Shown piece by piece: positions 43,454 through 54,779 of a stretch of 64,000 nucleotides of DNA (position 1 is its first letter; every line of letters starts with the position of its first letter). Where the stretch lies: NCBI RefSeq assembly GCF_030272615.1, contig NC_081406.1, positions 109,503,283 to 109,567,282 of the forward strand. Reading direction: 5' to 3'. Origin of the DNA: Cryptomeria japonica (Eukaryota; Streptophyta; Pinopsida; Cupressales; Cupressaceae). The notes below the pieces were generated by a model. It was given only the letters and a program-made list of their open reading frames with translations. It did no database searches and was not told the DNA's origin. The translations under genes were made by a program, and so were the position numbers.

Positions 43454-44287
43454 AAAATGAATCCTAAGGTAGCTTTGCTTGTTAAGGCTGAGATTGAAAA
43501 ATTATTGGAGGCTGGATTTATCTGCCCTATTGATTATTCCCCGTGGATTTCAAATATTGTCGTTGTGGCTAAATCAGATAATAAAATAAGAATGTGTACC
43601 GACTTTTGAGATTTAAATAAGGCTTCTTTAAAAGATGATTTCCCTCTTCCAAACATTGACATGATAGTTGATTCTACAGCAGGACATGCTTTGTTATCCT
43701 TCATGGATGGTTTTTCAGGATACAATCAAATTTTCATTAATCCTCAAGATCAATTCAAAACTGCTTTCACCACTCCTTGGGGTATGTTTTGTTGGGTGAT
43801 GATGCCTTTTGGACTTAAAAACGCCGACGCAACTTATCAACGAGCGATGACCCTTATCTTTCATGATTATATGCATAAGATTTTAGAAGATTATGTTGAT
43901 GATATTTTAGCCAAATCCATTCTTCGTATAGATCATATTAAGATCCTTCGTCAAATCTTTGAAATAATTCATAAATATCACATGCGCTTGAATCCCCGAA
44001 AATGTGTTTTTGGTGTGGATAGTGGAAAACTATTAGGATTCATAGTTTAGCATCGTGGGATTGAGGTGGACACTAAGAAAATAGATGCTATTGTCAACAT
44101 GCCACCTCCTAGAAATGTGTCTCAACTCAAAAGCTTACAAGGAAAGATTCAAGCTATTCGTAGGTTCGTATCTCAACTTGCGGATCGTACTTTTCCTTTT
44201 ACTCAACTTCTCAAAAAGAATATCACTTTTCAATGGAACGAAGATTGTCAACAAGCATTTGAAGATTTAAAAGTATATTTTTGCTAA
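43454..44287 (+). pseudogene. Gypsy-2 reverse transcriptase
   Basis: Ty3/Gypsy RT with AEIEKLLEAGFICPIDYSPW, KIRMCTDF, DLNKASLKDDFPLPNIDMIV, GYNQIFINPQDQFKTAFTTP, WVMMPFGLKNADATYQRAMT and catalytic YVDDILAKS (about 43895). In-frame stops: TGA near 43450 and 43606, TAG near 44048; a one-base insertion near 44280 shifts the RNase H frame. Otherwise well preserved. Confidence 0.9.
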
Positions 44288-46520
44288 TCCTCCTATCCTT
44301 CAACCTGCCGAACCTTCTAAGCCCTTTCTTCTTTATACAACTGCTTCCTCTCATGCTCTCGCAGCATTATTGGCACAACATGATAAAGATGGTAAGGAAT
44401 GTCCGGTTTATTATATAAGTCATACCTTACTCAATTATGAGACCCGATATTCTGCGATAGAAAGACAATGCTTGGCCTTAGTGTTTGCGACTCAGAAATT
44501 GAGACATTATCTTTTAAATTCAGAAGTCCATGTCATGGTAAAGTTTGATCCTTTGAAGCATCTTTTCTCTAAAATTGATTTATCAGGACGCCTAGCTAAG
44601 TGGGTTATGATGTTAACTGAATTTGACCTTAAATTTGTTTCACAAAGAGAAATTAAAGGGCAAGCATTGACTGATCACTTAGTTGAGGCCCCTTCACCTT
44701 TCTCCTTCCCTAACCCTGAGTCTTTTCCCGATGACTTCATTCTTTGTATAGAGAAAGATGGAACTTGGGAGTTATACTTTGATGGCTCTAAGTGTCGTAC
44801 GAGATCGGGGGCAGGTGTTGTTCTAATTTCTCCTACAAAGAAATCCATTCCCTTATCTTATCGTCTCAATTTCCTATGTACCAATAACATTGCTGAGTAT
44901 GAGGCTCTTATAGCAGGAATAAAGGCAGCCTTGGCTTTGAATGTAAAGCACATACATATATATGGAGATTCTCAATTGATTATAAGACAAGTAACAGGAC
45001 TGTATCAAGCAAAACAAGATAAATTATCACAATATAAAGACCTTGCTATCTCTTTGTTACAAAAATTCAATTCTTATACCATGGAACCTGTTCCTCGAAA
45101 ATATAATCGACATGCAGACGCAATGGCATGTGTGGCTTCTCTTGTATCTTTAGAGGACCCTGTGGTTGATCTTAAATTTGTTATTCACAACTTTATTTCT
45201 CCAGCTATTGTAGATGATTCTAGCTTGGTGACATGTTGTGACTTTATAGACTCAGATGAATGGTATTCGCATATCGTAAGATACTTGACCGATGGTACCT
45301 TTCCTGATTCCGCCAATAGGAACACTAGGGCTAGAATCTGCAAGCTGTCTGCTAGATATATCATTCTTTCTAATATTCTTTACCGAAGGGGTTATAACGG
45401 TCTTCTCCTTCACTGTCTTAACAAATCAGAAATCCCTATTACTCTTGAAGAGGCACATTCAGGTGCCTGTGGGGGGCATTTTGGAGGCAAATCCTTGGTT
45501 CAAAGATTGCTTCGTATGGGATACTATTGGCAAACTATGCAGAAGGATTCTTTTTCATTTGTTAAGAAATGTCATCAATGTCAACAACACAATAATCCGA
45601 TTCATGCTCCTACCCAAGAACTCCGTTCTCGTGTAGCTTCTTGGCCTTTCTCTGCATGGGGGTTGGATCTCATCGGTAAAATCTCTCCTCCTTCATCTCA
45701 AGGACACACTTTCATTATAACCGCAATAGATTACTTTACAAAGTGGGTAGAAGTTGCTCCCCTTCACTCTACTACTACTGAAGTGATTTGTCAATTTCTT
45801 CTAGAAAACATTATTTCTCGATTCGGGATACCTTCCACTATAATCTTAGATAATGGGACATCATTTAAGAACAAGGACGTGAAGAAATTACTCGAGAAAT
45901 ATCATATCAAACATCGATTTTCTACACCATACTATCCTCAATCAAATGGTCAAGCCGAATCATCCAATAAGATAATTGAACAAATTCTTCGCAAAACCGT
46001 GAATAAGCATGGTAAGGATTGGAGTACTCAGCTAATCTATGCTCTTTGGGCCTACCGAACGAGTGTACAAATTGCTATACGAACTACCCCTTATAATCTT
46101 GTTTATGGTGCTGATGCTATTATGCCTTTAGAGTTAGAAATTCCATCACTTAGAGTTTCTCTCAAAGGTATAGTAGATGATGACTCTTATAGAGAACAAA
46201 GACTTCAACAGCTTGAGATGCTTGATGAACAGCGTATAAATGCTCTTGAGCATATTCAAGCGTATCACAAAAATCTACAACGAAGCTATAATGATAAGGT
46301 TATTCAACGTTCCTTCTTAGTAGGTGAGTTAGTTCTCTATGAGAATCAACGCAATGTGAATACCTTACCTAAAGAAAAGGGAAAATTTAGTCCTAATTGG
46401 CTTGGACCGTATATTGTTATTGAAGATTATGGATCAGGTGCTTACAAAATAGAGGATGTAGATGGTACGCCTCTTAAAGAACCTATAAATGCTATGCACT
46501 TGCGTAGATACTATGCTTAA
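44288..46520 (+). CDS. Gypsy-2 RNase H, second RNase H and integrase
   Basis: Open from 44370 for 716 residues. Residues 1-105 are the end of the Gypsy RNase H (YSAIERQCLALVFATQKLRH). Residues 131-255 are a second, archaeal-type RNase H with D138, E177, D200 and D250, the four acidic catalytic positions. Integrase follows: zinc-binding H363, H370, C401, C404; core D433 (GLDLIG), D494 (LDNGTS) and E530 (NGQAESS), all present. The C-terminus (620-716) has no chromodomain. Dual RNase H is typical of Tat elements. This is the longest intact coding stretch in the window. The frame joins RT through a one-base shift near 44280. Confidence 0.93.
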
Positions 46521-47125
46521 TTCCTCATTCCTTACCTTTCATCTATCTTCTTTTCACTTCTTCAAAATTGGATAATATGTTAGCATATCTTTGTTAGAGC
46601 AAATAGAATTAAATGATATTTTGTTTAATCTATATTGCTTTGTTCTTGACAAGCGTGTTTCTTTACTCTATAGTTTGTCTTGAATTCATTTATGTAAATT
46701 GCAAAAGATTTACATTTCCATCATGCTGGCATATTATGCAATGTCTTTATGTGTTAAGTAGAATTGTATCATGTTGTGTTTAAGTTTAAATTAAATCACA
46801 TTAGTTATATGATTCTTAGGCTTAACACATATTTCTTCTCTATCATCAATGTAGTACTTGATTAAATATTTTATTTTAATTAAGTCACACATGTATCAAT
46901 TTAATCATGGAGCATTGAGAAATCAATCACATGGAAATTAAATTCAGAACATACATGTACATCTACCAAATGTATTAACTTTAATCAAAATATACATTGT
47001 TTTAGGCATTAAAGATAACATGTTTGAAACAAAGAGAAGCATGTATATATATATGTGGATCATGTGTTCATATAAAAAAGTAGGTCACTATACATCCAAA
47101 ATGTGACCTATCCTACATCATGAGA
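46521..47125. other. Gypsy-2 spacer between pol and the antisense gene
   Basis: AT-rich, non-coding, similar to 32383-32950. It is the converging 3' ends of pol and of the antisense gene. Confidence 0.65.
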
Positions 47126-47605
47126 TCATCTCCCATCCCTAGGGCTAGTGGCTGGAGAGTGACGACTAGACGCTCCCTCCTGATCCGGCCGTGAAGGTGG
47201 ACCCATAGGTGTATAGCGTGATATAGACTGTGAATGACTCCGAGAGGAACTCCTACGATCCCTATCCATAAGGATCACGCGATATGAGGTAGCCTCGGCC
47301 TGAGTTGCTGCTAGGTCACGTTGTGCCCGCTGAAGGTTCTCTGATAGAACTCTCTCTCTCTCTCTCCCTCCATATTTCCACCTATACTCAAAATGGGGAA
47401 AACAAGTCCTCATGCCGACCCGCATTCCCCTGAGGCCTATAAGCAACTTGTGAGGAACTAGGGATCTGTGCCATCATGGAAATATCTATCACTGCTTGCT
47501 GGGTCAAGGAACGCCACTCCTGCACATTAGCTGTAGTAGTAGAACAGATTTTGTATTAGTACCATTCTATCAAAACATTAATCAATCAATATAAACCTAC
47601 TATAC

Positions 47606-48164
47606 CTAGATCTCCCTCGTGCCAGTCGGGATCGTTATATGGTAGCATCTGTGACTGGGAACTACTAGGCTCCCCACGCTCAATTGATCTGTGCACGATG
47701 GGTACAGGTCTCCGTATCGCCTTGTGTTCCCCCTTTTGGGGAATAAGAGGAGGATCCAAGGCTATGGTATCATCTCCTGAATGGTGGGGAGCTGCATCTG
47801 ACTCCTCCTCATCATCTCTATCCTCCTCCTCCTCATCATCCTCACTCTCATCTGCATCCTCACCCACATCCTCATTCTCCTCATCATCAGCTCTATCTAT
47901 GTCATCCTCCTCTCCTTCCTCCTCCTCCTCGGCACTAGGCTGATCTCCTATGGGTGGATCAGGATCTCCTGCCTCCTCATGACCCTCTCCCTCCTCTGGC
48001 TCCTCCGATCTGGATCCCTGATCCTCATCTCGGTCTCCATGTCTCCATGGACCTGGATGGCCTGTCGAGTAATTTGGTGGAAATATAGGCCCTGGGTATG
48101 TCCTCACAAACCATGAGAGATACCTGCGCTGTGCTCTGGGATCTGCGGAGTAATTATTGACCAC
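47606..48164 (-). other. acidic low-complexity tail of the antisense PMD protein
   Basis: Within exon 2 a Glu/Asp-rich segment (EEEEEGEEDDIDRADDEENE and similar) about 50 residues long. It is what produces a poly-Ser frame on the plus strand (47698-47943), which is not a gene. Acidic tails are common in nuclear proteins. Confidence 0.7.
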
Positions 48165-49238
48165 ATCCTGATCGAACCCCTCTATATCTGTAATCTCGAT
48201 ATCATCTGTCGTAGGTCTCGCTACTGCTCTGGGTCTGGAAAGGACTCGTGAGTGTCAAGTATAGATAGGTACATTGGCTGGAACACACTGCTCTAGCCCA
48301 AACTGCCTCCGTACTCGGTCAAAGTAGAATGGGACTATGATATGTGAGTATCGTCCTCTCAGTAGGTGGTTCCTTTGTAAGCATGCTAGTTGCCTCTCCA
48401 TTCCATCCCATCTGTGCATCTACAGATATGGTCTCCATACTGTCACCTCAGCTGTCAATCTATCGAATGTCACTCTCCAATGTAGTAGATCCCCAAATCT
48501 CCACTCGCCGGTAAGTGGATAGGAAAACACCCTAGGTCTCTCGCTAGCCGCACTCATCGGATAGCTGACGGGCCTGGTGCATGTGAAGTGCTCAAATATC
48601 CACACCTGCAGAAGTGTGCATGTCATCAAGCTACAACACTGTCCAAACACATACTCCTTGAGGTCGTGATAGAGATGTGCAAGCATACTCCGACCCCAAG
48701 CATATACTCTCCTATGTCTCTCCATAGCCCTGATGCACCATGTGAGACCCCCATGCATGTGCGTACCTCGCCCATTAGGGCAGACGGCTAGTGCAATGAT
48801 GGCAATCATAAGACGTCTCACAAGGGGCACCTCTCCTGTAGGATGCAAGAGCCAACTGATCATGATGCGACCTCTTGTCTCACTCGGCATGACTCTCCCT
48901 ATGCAGTATATTTGCTCCCTCTGATGGTCCTCCGCTGACCGATCGGTCACGTATGTCACGGTGGCTCCTCTGATAGGTAGGCGAAGTATGCGGTACACAT
49001 CCTCAAGTGTAACTGTCATCTCTCCTACTGGGAGATGGAATGTACATGCGTCAGGATCCCATCGCTCCATAAGTGCCATCAGCATCGCAGGATGGAATCG
49101 AATGGCCAACATGAGGATCGCATACCATAAACCCACTATTGATAACGTATCCCTCTCTGCCTGAGTCAGCCAGGGAATCTGATCTCACAGACTGCGAAGA
49201 ATCTGCCCCGCAGTGTGCTCTCTCATGTATGGGAGACC

Positions 49239-49585
49239 CTGCGATGCAAAAACATCAGTGTAATCAGTACTCAATCATCAAAATCATCTATGCAAAAAAT
49301 GAAAAACTGTCGAACATCGAAAGCTAACCCTGACACCCCTTGCCAAGCCCTAATTGGGACCATGGCGCCTTGAGAGGACCATGGCGCCCTTCAGGGACCA
49401 TGGTACCCTGAGAGGACCATGGCGTCCTTCAAGGACCATGGTGCCCCACAGGGACCATGGCGCCCTGATAGGACCATGGCACCCTGGGTGGGACCCAGGG
49501 TCAGATTCTAGGGCCCGCATTCGATCACAGAAACTCAAAGTCAACACAAACGTAGAAAGTCAAAGTCAAAGTTCAGTCAACTCAC
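49239..49585 (-). other. intron 1 of the antisense PMD gene
   Basis: Bounded by GAG|GTGAGT and GCATCGCAG|GG on the minus strand. In Gypsy-1 the equivalent intron (34327-33972, 356 bp) has GAG|GTGACT and TTTTGTAG. The flanking exon ends are conserved (LDE before, LPY after). It contains the 19-bp array. Confidence 0.75.
49357..49489. repeat. 19-bp tandem array, seven units, in the antisense-gene intron
   Basis: Unit starts at 49357, 49376, 49395, 49414, 49433, 49452 and 49471, exactly 19 bp apart. Units begin GGACCATGG and continue CGCCCT-like; alternate units resemble each other more (TGAGA versus TTCAG ends), hinting at a 38-bp dimer. Each unit contains the palindrome CCATGG and often GGCGCC. 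Confidence 0.95.
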
Positions 49586-49666
49586 CTCGTCCAGTGGCTC
49601 GTCACCGATCACGGCCTGTCGCATGATCTCCATCCTCATGGGATGCTCCGGTTGTTGTGAAGGCAT

Positions 49667-50231
49667 GATGATGGCTATGTGGGCTCCGCTACAATGAACA
49701 ATACTCAGAAATCAACAAAGTGACAAATGCAATAGTCACTTTTGAGGTATATATTTTCATTTCTTTATCTTTGATTTCAAAACCCTAATTTTCCTCTATC
49801 ACTCATTTCATCATAACTTGAGTTTGGGAGATGCAATTTTCGAACCGTTTGTTGTGTAGCAATCGTATTTTCGTTCCCTTACTCCCGGGATGTTCCAAAA
49901 CATGCTCTGATGAAGCCTCTTCAGTGAACATCTCTCATCAATAATCTCTCACACAATTTGTCGTAAGTAAACATGCTATCCTGTTTCACCTCCCTAATAA
50001 GCAAGCCGAAACAGGGGGGCATATAGCTACTCGCAAATTTCATCACTTTCCTTAGTAAGCATTAGGTGATTTTGTGATCTAACATGTGTTTTGTAGGGTG
50101 CGGTTCCTAACTGTGTACTGCAGATACCGCTGGGGGTTTCGTTCGACAGACTTATGGATATATCCTTTTTCAAATAATGTTTACTTTCCTGTACTTTAGC
50201 TTGCATATGCACGTAGTACTCATATGACCGC
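49667..50231 (-). promoter_or_regulatory. upstream region of the antisense gene
   Basis: No coding on either strand. On the minus strand ATATATA (49754-49748) lies ~80-90 bp before the exon 1 ATG and is followed by AAAAGTGAC, conserved as GAAAGTGAC after a TATA-like CATAAATATG in Gypsy-1. CATTGTAG/CATTGCAG just before the ATG in both copies could also be a splice acceptor, so an earlier exon is possible. The right part (about 49960-50231) is the pre-purine-tract region shared with Gypsy-1. Confidence 0.5.
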
Positions 50232-50247
50232 TAAAGTGGGGGCTAAA
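50232..50247 (+). promoter_or_regulatory. Gypsy-2 polypurine tract
   Basis: AAAGTGGGGGCTAAA directly before the 3' LTR. Confidence 0.88.
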
Positions 50248-51878
50248 TGTAGCGTCGTAAATTGTATGCACTTGCTAGGGTGGTACAATTTCACACCTAG
50301 TTTAGCACCTGCCTTGGCGCATTTTGCATTTTGCATTGCATTTCCCCTTTAGCACTTAATTAATTAAATTAATTAGGTCTAAGGTTCTATTTTATCATCT
50401 CCCATATCATAAAGTTGGGCCCTTTTCATTAAAGTGTGCCCCTTTCATTTTATTCTTCCAATACATCATTTGATCAAAAACCCTAATTAGGTCCTATTTT
50501 GAACTTGGGGGCTTGATTTCGGGGGTCAAAACATCTCGAAATCACCTATAACTTTGGGATTCGCTCTAAAATCATCATATCCGATGGCCCTGAAAATTTG
50601 GTGAAAAGTTGTTGGGACCATGGCGCCCGGAGTGCACACGGTCCCAGACATTTTTCCTGAAATTTTAGGAGCGCAATCCAATCATAAAATAAAGCTTAAC
50701 CCCAAGAAATTGGCAGGAGATTCAATCTCTAGGTCGGCCAAAAGTTGAAATTAAGACCTAGGGTTTCATATATAAGAGCTCTCTTTCTTCATTTGAAAGG
50801 ATCAGAATTTTGGTTTCAGGGGACCTTCTATGCAGCGAAAGAGTAGATCTTTGAAGACTTCAACAACATTCAACATCCATCCATCAAGCATTCATCAATT
50901 TCATTCATCCATTTAGGGCTTTGAAGACATTGAAGAGCAATAAGGGATCACCGACTGAAGATTGGCTTGTACCCCTCCCTTGGGGTTGGGTATGATTTCA
51001 TGTTGTTTTCATGTCTTTGCATAAGCCTCATTATATCATTTGTATTCATGCTTTAGATCACTTTGCATCTTGATTTGGAGCATTTACATTATCATTTACA
51101 AGCAATTAGGGTTTACTTTATAGGTTGCTCTAGTTTGCTTACTTGCATTTTAGGATCTTGCATACACACAAGGTCTGCACACACACTACTTTTACAATAC
51201 AACTTGGCTATTCGTGGAGGTGGAAATCACCAAAGCGGGGGTTTGACTAAGGCAAAACCCTATATAGCCACCCACCATACCTTTTCAGATATAAGTGCAG
51301 ATTTTGGGATTCGGACGACGTCGCAAGTTGCAGATCCGATAGAAGCAGACAGAAACTGAGCTACACACCAAATTTCAGGGCAAAAGACCAGGACAAGGGC
51401 GTGGGGCGCCCTGGTCCTACCAGGACAGGTGCCCTGGGCACCCTGGTCCTTCTGTCAGACAGCGAGTTTCAGCATTTCTGATAGCTTTTCAGGTTGCAAA
51501 ACAGCAGTTTCGGGAGCAAAATCAGGACAGTGGCGCCTGCCCCCCCGTCCCAAACATTTTCACTCAGATTTTAACTCCGGGTACACATCTGCACTCTTTT
51601 CTTGTCCTTGTGTTTACAGCTTTCCATTGTTTAATTTCAATTCTGCAATCTTGTTATTAGTTCATACTTACACTTTGGGGTTAGGAATTGAAATTGCATC
51701 ATTCTATCTTTCAATTACAACAAAGGAATAGAAACCCTAATAGGTAGCCCATGGCTCTCTCTTCCACAAAAAGAAGTAGCCAATTGTGTGATACCTCTAG
51801 GCTCTTTCATATTCCACAATGTGTGTCAAAAGGTAGGATTAGGGCATGTTAGCCTAGTCTCACTTTTTACCCTACACA
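50248..51878 (+). repeat. Gypsy-2 3' LTR
   Basis: 1631 bp, almost identical to 39117-40777; TATA box at 50769-50775. It ends CCTACACA just before the CTTAC duplication. The frame 51063-51359 mirrors 39932-40228 and is not a gene. Confidence 0.96.
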
Positions 51879-51883
51879 CTTAC

Positions 51884-51973
51884 TTCTCCTATACCGATCA
51901 CCACTTCTTACTCATCGATGACCATGCCAAACCAGTTGACATCAATGACAACTTAATGCCAATAATGCCAGCA
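51884..51973 (-). mobile_element. solo Copia LTR (minus), remaining 90 bp
   Basis: The start of the minus-strand LTR: TGCTGGCATTATTGGCATTA followed by AGTTGTCATTGATGTCAAC, matching the Copia-3 3' LTR start (TGTTGGCATTGTGTTGTCAT). TGAGG (51974-51978) after it is the second copy of the duplication, identical to 37501-37505. Confidence 0.92.
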
Positions 51974-52457
51974 TGAGGATGATGACATAGATGAAGAGAG
52001 TGCATCAGAAGATAACCACCATGAAGATGAAAGAGAAGTTAATCTCTTTATGGCACTAGATGATCCGGTTGTGGAAGATGAGGAAGATGAAGATATTGAA
52101 GCTAAAGTGGATTTAGAAGGTGATCACGTAAGTTCTCTTGAGGAGTTAAGTAAGACAAGAAGAGAACTCAAGAAAGTCAAGCTTGTTGCAGCAGAAGAAC
52201 AAGATCACTTGAAGCAATCCTTGGATGAGTCCAATCAAGTTATCTCTGACTTGAAACTCCAGTTGGAAGAAGCCAAGAGGATATGTGAAGTTACCTCCTC
52301 TGATTTGATGAAGAAGGAAAATGAGCATCCATACCTAGAAGAAGAAATAGTGAAGCTCAAAAAGGAGCTTGAAAAGAGTAAGGATGAACTGAAAATGAGG
52401 AGCAAATATGAGGGTAGCACAAAAGCCTTGGACAAGATGTTGAGCAAACAAAAGTAA
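51974..52457 (+). pseudogene. Copia-3 gag, coiled-coil part
   Basis: Copia-3 coding resumes. 52050-52457 encodes an acidic start (MALDDPVVEDEEDEDIEAKV) and a strongly heptad-like Leu/Lys/Glu region (ELSKTRRELKKVKLV; LKLQLEEAKRI; VKLKKELEKSKDELK). Coiled coils in this position are common in Sirevirus-type Gag. It ends at TAA 52455. Confidence 0.82.
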
Positions 52458-53261
52458 TCAAAAGATACTGGTGGCTTAGAATTTGAAGAAGGATAAAGTT
52501 CAATCAACAAAGATACATTCGATAAGGAGATACAGTTCACTTCTTCAAGTGAAGGTGAAGAGAAGAAAACATTCACAGTAAGCAAGGATACCAACAAGAA
52601 GACTTATGCAGAAGCTGTTAGAAATCGCCCCACAAACCGGTATACACAATTAATGAACTAGAGGCCACACTCAATGTACTAGAACACAGATCTTAGGAGA
52701 AAAGAAAAGATTGATCATGAAGGGTTCACTAGAGTCAACAACATGAAAGGAAGACCCCTGGTGAGACAGATGTTTGTAGGACCAAGGAAACCAAACCGGT
52801 ATGTACCAAACTTTCATGGCTATTGTTACCAGTATAATAAGTTTGGTCATAGAATTGGTGATTGTAGATTGATGAACAAGCCCCTTATTAGTTTTGCAAG
52901 TAGAAATCCATTTAATGCACTCCAGGATACAAATATTGTCTGTTATCAATGCAATGGATTTGGTCATAGGAGTTTTGAATGTGCGAGAGGTAAACCATTG
53001 TCCTACAATAGTTTTAAAGATTTATCTTTTAATGTAAATGTGAAATGCTATAACTGTCAAGAGTTTGGACATATTGCAAAGCATTGCAAGCACAATAAAA
53101 TCAAGTAGAAGAGGAGAACCCCTAATCAGGAACCAGTAGACAAACCAAAGCATAAGATTGTAGTTGACAAGAAGAAGGAAACTCAACCATTTTGGGTTAA
53201 GAAAGAAAAGGACAAAGTAGAATCAAGTCTGATAGTGCAGACTGCCCAACATGCTAAAAGA
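52458..53261 (+). pseudogene. Copia-3 gag, zinc-knuckle part
   Basis: The frame 52743-53108 has three CCHC-like knuckles: CYQYNKFGHRIGDC (first one altered, Cys to Tyr), CYQCNGFGHRSFEC and CYNCQEFGHIAKHC, preceded by a linker with stops near 52495. A Lys-rich stretch leads to the protease. Knuckles bind the genomic RNA. Confidence 0.85.
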
Positions 53262-53822
53262 AGAAACTTGTGGGTTGTAGACAGTGGTTGTTCCAACCAC
53301 ATGACCGGTGAAAAATAAATTTATCAAGCTTGAAGATTGGAATGGTGACTCGGTGAGGTTTGGAGATAACTCTTCCATCAAGATAAAAGGAAAAGGTACT
53401 CTAAATATTGATGGAAAACTGAAAGAACATGATATATATTATGTGGAAGGCCTGAAGAACAATTTGTTGAGTGTGAGTTAGATTTGTGACAAAGGTTATA
53501 AATTCACCTTTGACTCTACCAGTTGCCAGATAAAGAAGGAGAGTATCCGTCAGGTTGTAGCTGAAGGTAAGAGGATAGATGAAAATGTATACAATCTGAA
53601 AGAATTCTTTGAATCCCAATGCATGTTGGGACAAGTGGATGAAAGATGGTTGTGGCACAGAAGATTAGGCCACATTAATTTTGATAATTTGGTTGCAGTA
53701 AGCAAAAAGGGTTGTGTGAGAAATATACCACCCATCATCAAACTGGTAAGCACATTTTGTGATGAATGTGTGAAAGGAAAGCAGATGAAGGTGAGCTTCA
53801 GGACAAAATAACATAACACCTC
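53262..53822 (+). pseudogene. Copia-3 protease and pre-integrase
   Basis: LWVVDSGCSNHMTG near 53268-53310 holds the intact DSG active site; a frameshift follows immediately. Pre-integrase LNIDGKLKEHDIYYVEGLKN-like sequence and the zinc-binding RWLWHRRLGHINFDNL ... CDECVKGKQ (53623-53811) follow. Stops lie near 53480 and at 53809. Confidence 0.87.
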
Positions 53823-54779
53823 AAGACCAATTGAACTTGTACATACAAATCTGTGTAGTCCAACTAGGACAAGAGCTCTTGCCGGTAAGAGATACTTTAT
53901 GCTCTTCATTGGTGATTACTCAAGAATGACATGGGTCACCTTCCTTCATGATAAATCACAAGAATTTGATAGATTCAAGATCTTCCAAAAGATGGTAGAG
54001 AAGGAAAGTGGATGCAAGCTGAAATGCCTAAGATCCGACTGGGGTGGAGAGTTCACATCAAATGAGTTTGAAGATTACTGTGAGAGACATGGAATCAGAA
54101 GATAATTATCAGCCCCCAGGACACCACAACAAAATGGTGTGGTAGAAAGGAATAATACGACAGTCAAGGAGATGGCCATAATCAAGTTGAATGAGGTAAG
54201 TTTGTCGGATATGTATTGGAAGGAAGCGGTTCATACTAAAAAGTATACTTTGAACCGAGTTCAGTTGAGAACAAACAACAATATGACACCTTATGAACTA
54301 TGGTATGATCATAAACCCTCAATCAAGTACTTCAAGGTGTTTGGGAGTAAATGCTTCATTAAAGAGATCAGGATGGCTTGGGAAGCTTTGAATCCAGGAG
54401 TGATGAAGGTATCTTCCTTGGCTACTCAACTCACAGTAAGGCCTACAAATGATACAACAAAAGACTAAGAAGAGTTATTGAGAGTGTGCATGTAAGGGTT
54501 GATGAGGATATGAATAAAAGAAGACAAGCACAAGTGAACCGATATGATGATTCCGGTGATGAAGGTGAAGAAGCTCAGTCAGACAATGAACCAAAAGAAG
54601 GATCCAATAAGGTCCCTAACCGGTATGTACAAAAAAACCACCTGAAAGAGCAAATTTTAGGTAATAAGAGTGACAGTGTACAAACTAGAAGAAGACTTGC
54701 CCGGAATGATGAACAAGTCAATTTCTGCGTCATGACTAAAATGGAACCTAATACATTCAATGAGCCCAAAAGAAGTTAG
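53823..54779 (+). pseudogene. Copia-3 integrase and linker
   Basis: Integrase core: ELVHTNLCSP-like start where the catalytic Asp appears as Asn, MLFIGDYSRMTWVTF (Asp to Gly in the usual IDDYSR), LRSDWGGEFTSNEF (second catalytic Asp kept), PQQNGVVERNN with the catalytic Glu. A stop lies near 54103. The C-terminal part has KTPYELW-like MTPYELWYDHKPSIKYFKVF. The linker 54486-54779 is acidic. Confidence 0.85.

Larger units (their letters stand above)
47126..49666 (-). pseudogene. Antisense three-exon plant mobile domain (PMD) gene in Gypsy-2
   Basis: Minus-strand gene. Exon 1 (49666-49586) codes 27 residues starting MPSQQPEHPMRMEIMRQAV and ends GACGAG before GTGAGT. Intron 1 (49585-49239, 347 bp, phase 0) ends GCATCGCAG. 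Exon 2 (49238-47606) starts GLPYMREHTAGQIL, has the PMD core ALMERWDPDACTFHLPVGEM and TLEDVYRILRLPIRG, then RGRIMISWLLHPTGEVPLVR, ..FYFDRVRRQFGLEQ, and a highly acidic tail. Intron 2 (47605-47531, 75 bp, phase 1) has GTATAG and CTACAG ends. Exon 3 (47530-47126) starts NVQEWRSLTQQA and ends SPRDGR. Three in-frame stops (about 49187, 48420, 48255) and a frameshift near 47390 break it. PMD proteins in plants act in nuclear silencing or are mobile-element encoded. The exon model is inferred; both phases fit. Confidence 0.8.
39117..51878 (+). mobile_element. Gypsy-2: Tat-type Gypsy element with an antisense gene
   Basis: 12,762 bp, with LTRs 39117-40777 and 50248-51878, primer site, N-terminal ORF, protease, G-patch, RT, dual RNase H and integrase, an antisense PMD-type gene, polypurine tract and perfect CTTAC duplication (39112-39116, 51879-51883). 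It is the youngest large insertion here: by eye about 10 differences in the first ~345 LTR bases, 9 of them transitions. Three pol stops and a frameshift make it inactive on its own. It sits in the solo Copia LTR, which sits in Copia-3. Confidence 0.97.

Noticed and set aside
47698-47943. 81-codon poly-Ser frame on the plus strand
   Set aside because: It is the complement of the acidic Glu/Asp tail of the antisense PMD gene.
49357-49489. CRISPR-like short repeat array
   Set aside because: Repeats are contiguous with no spacers, in a plant retrotransposon intron; it is a tandem array.
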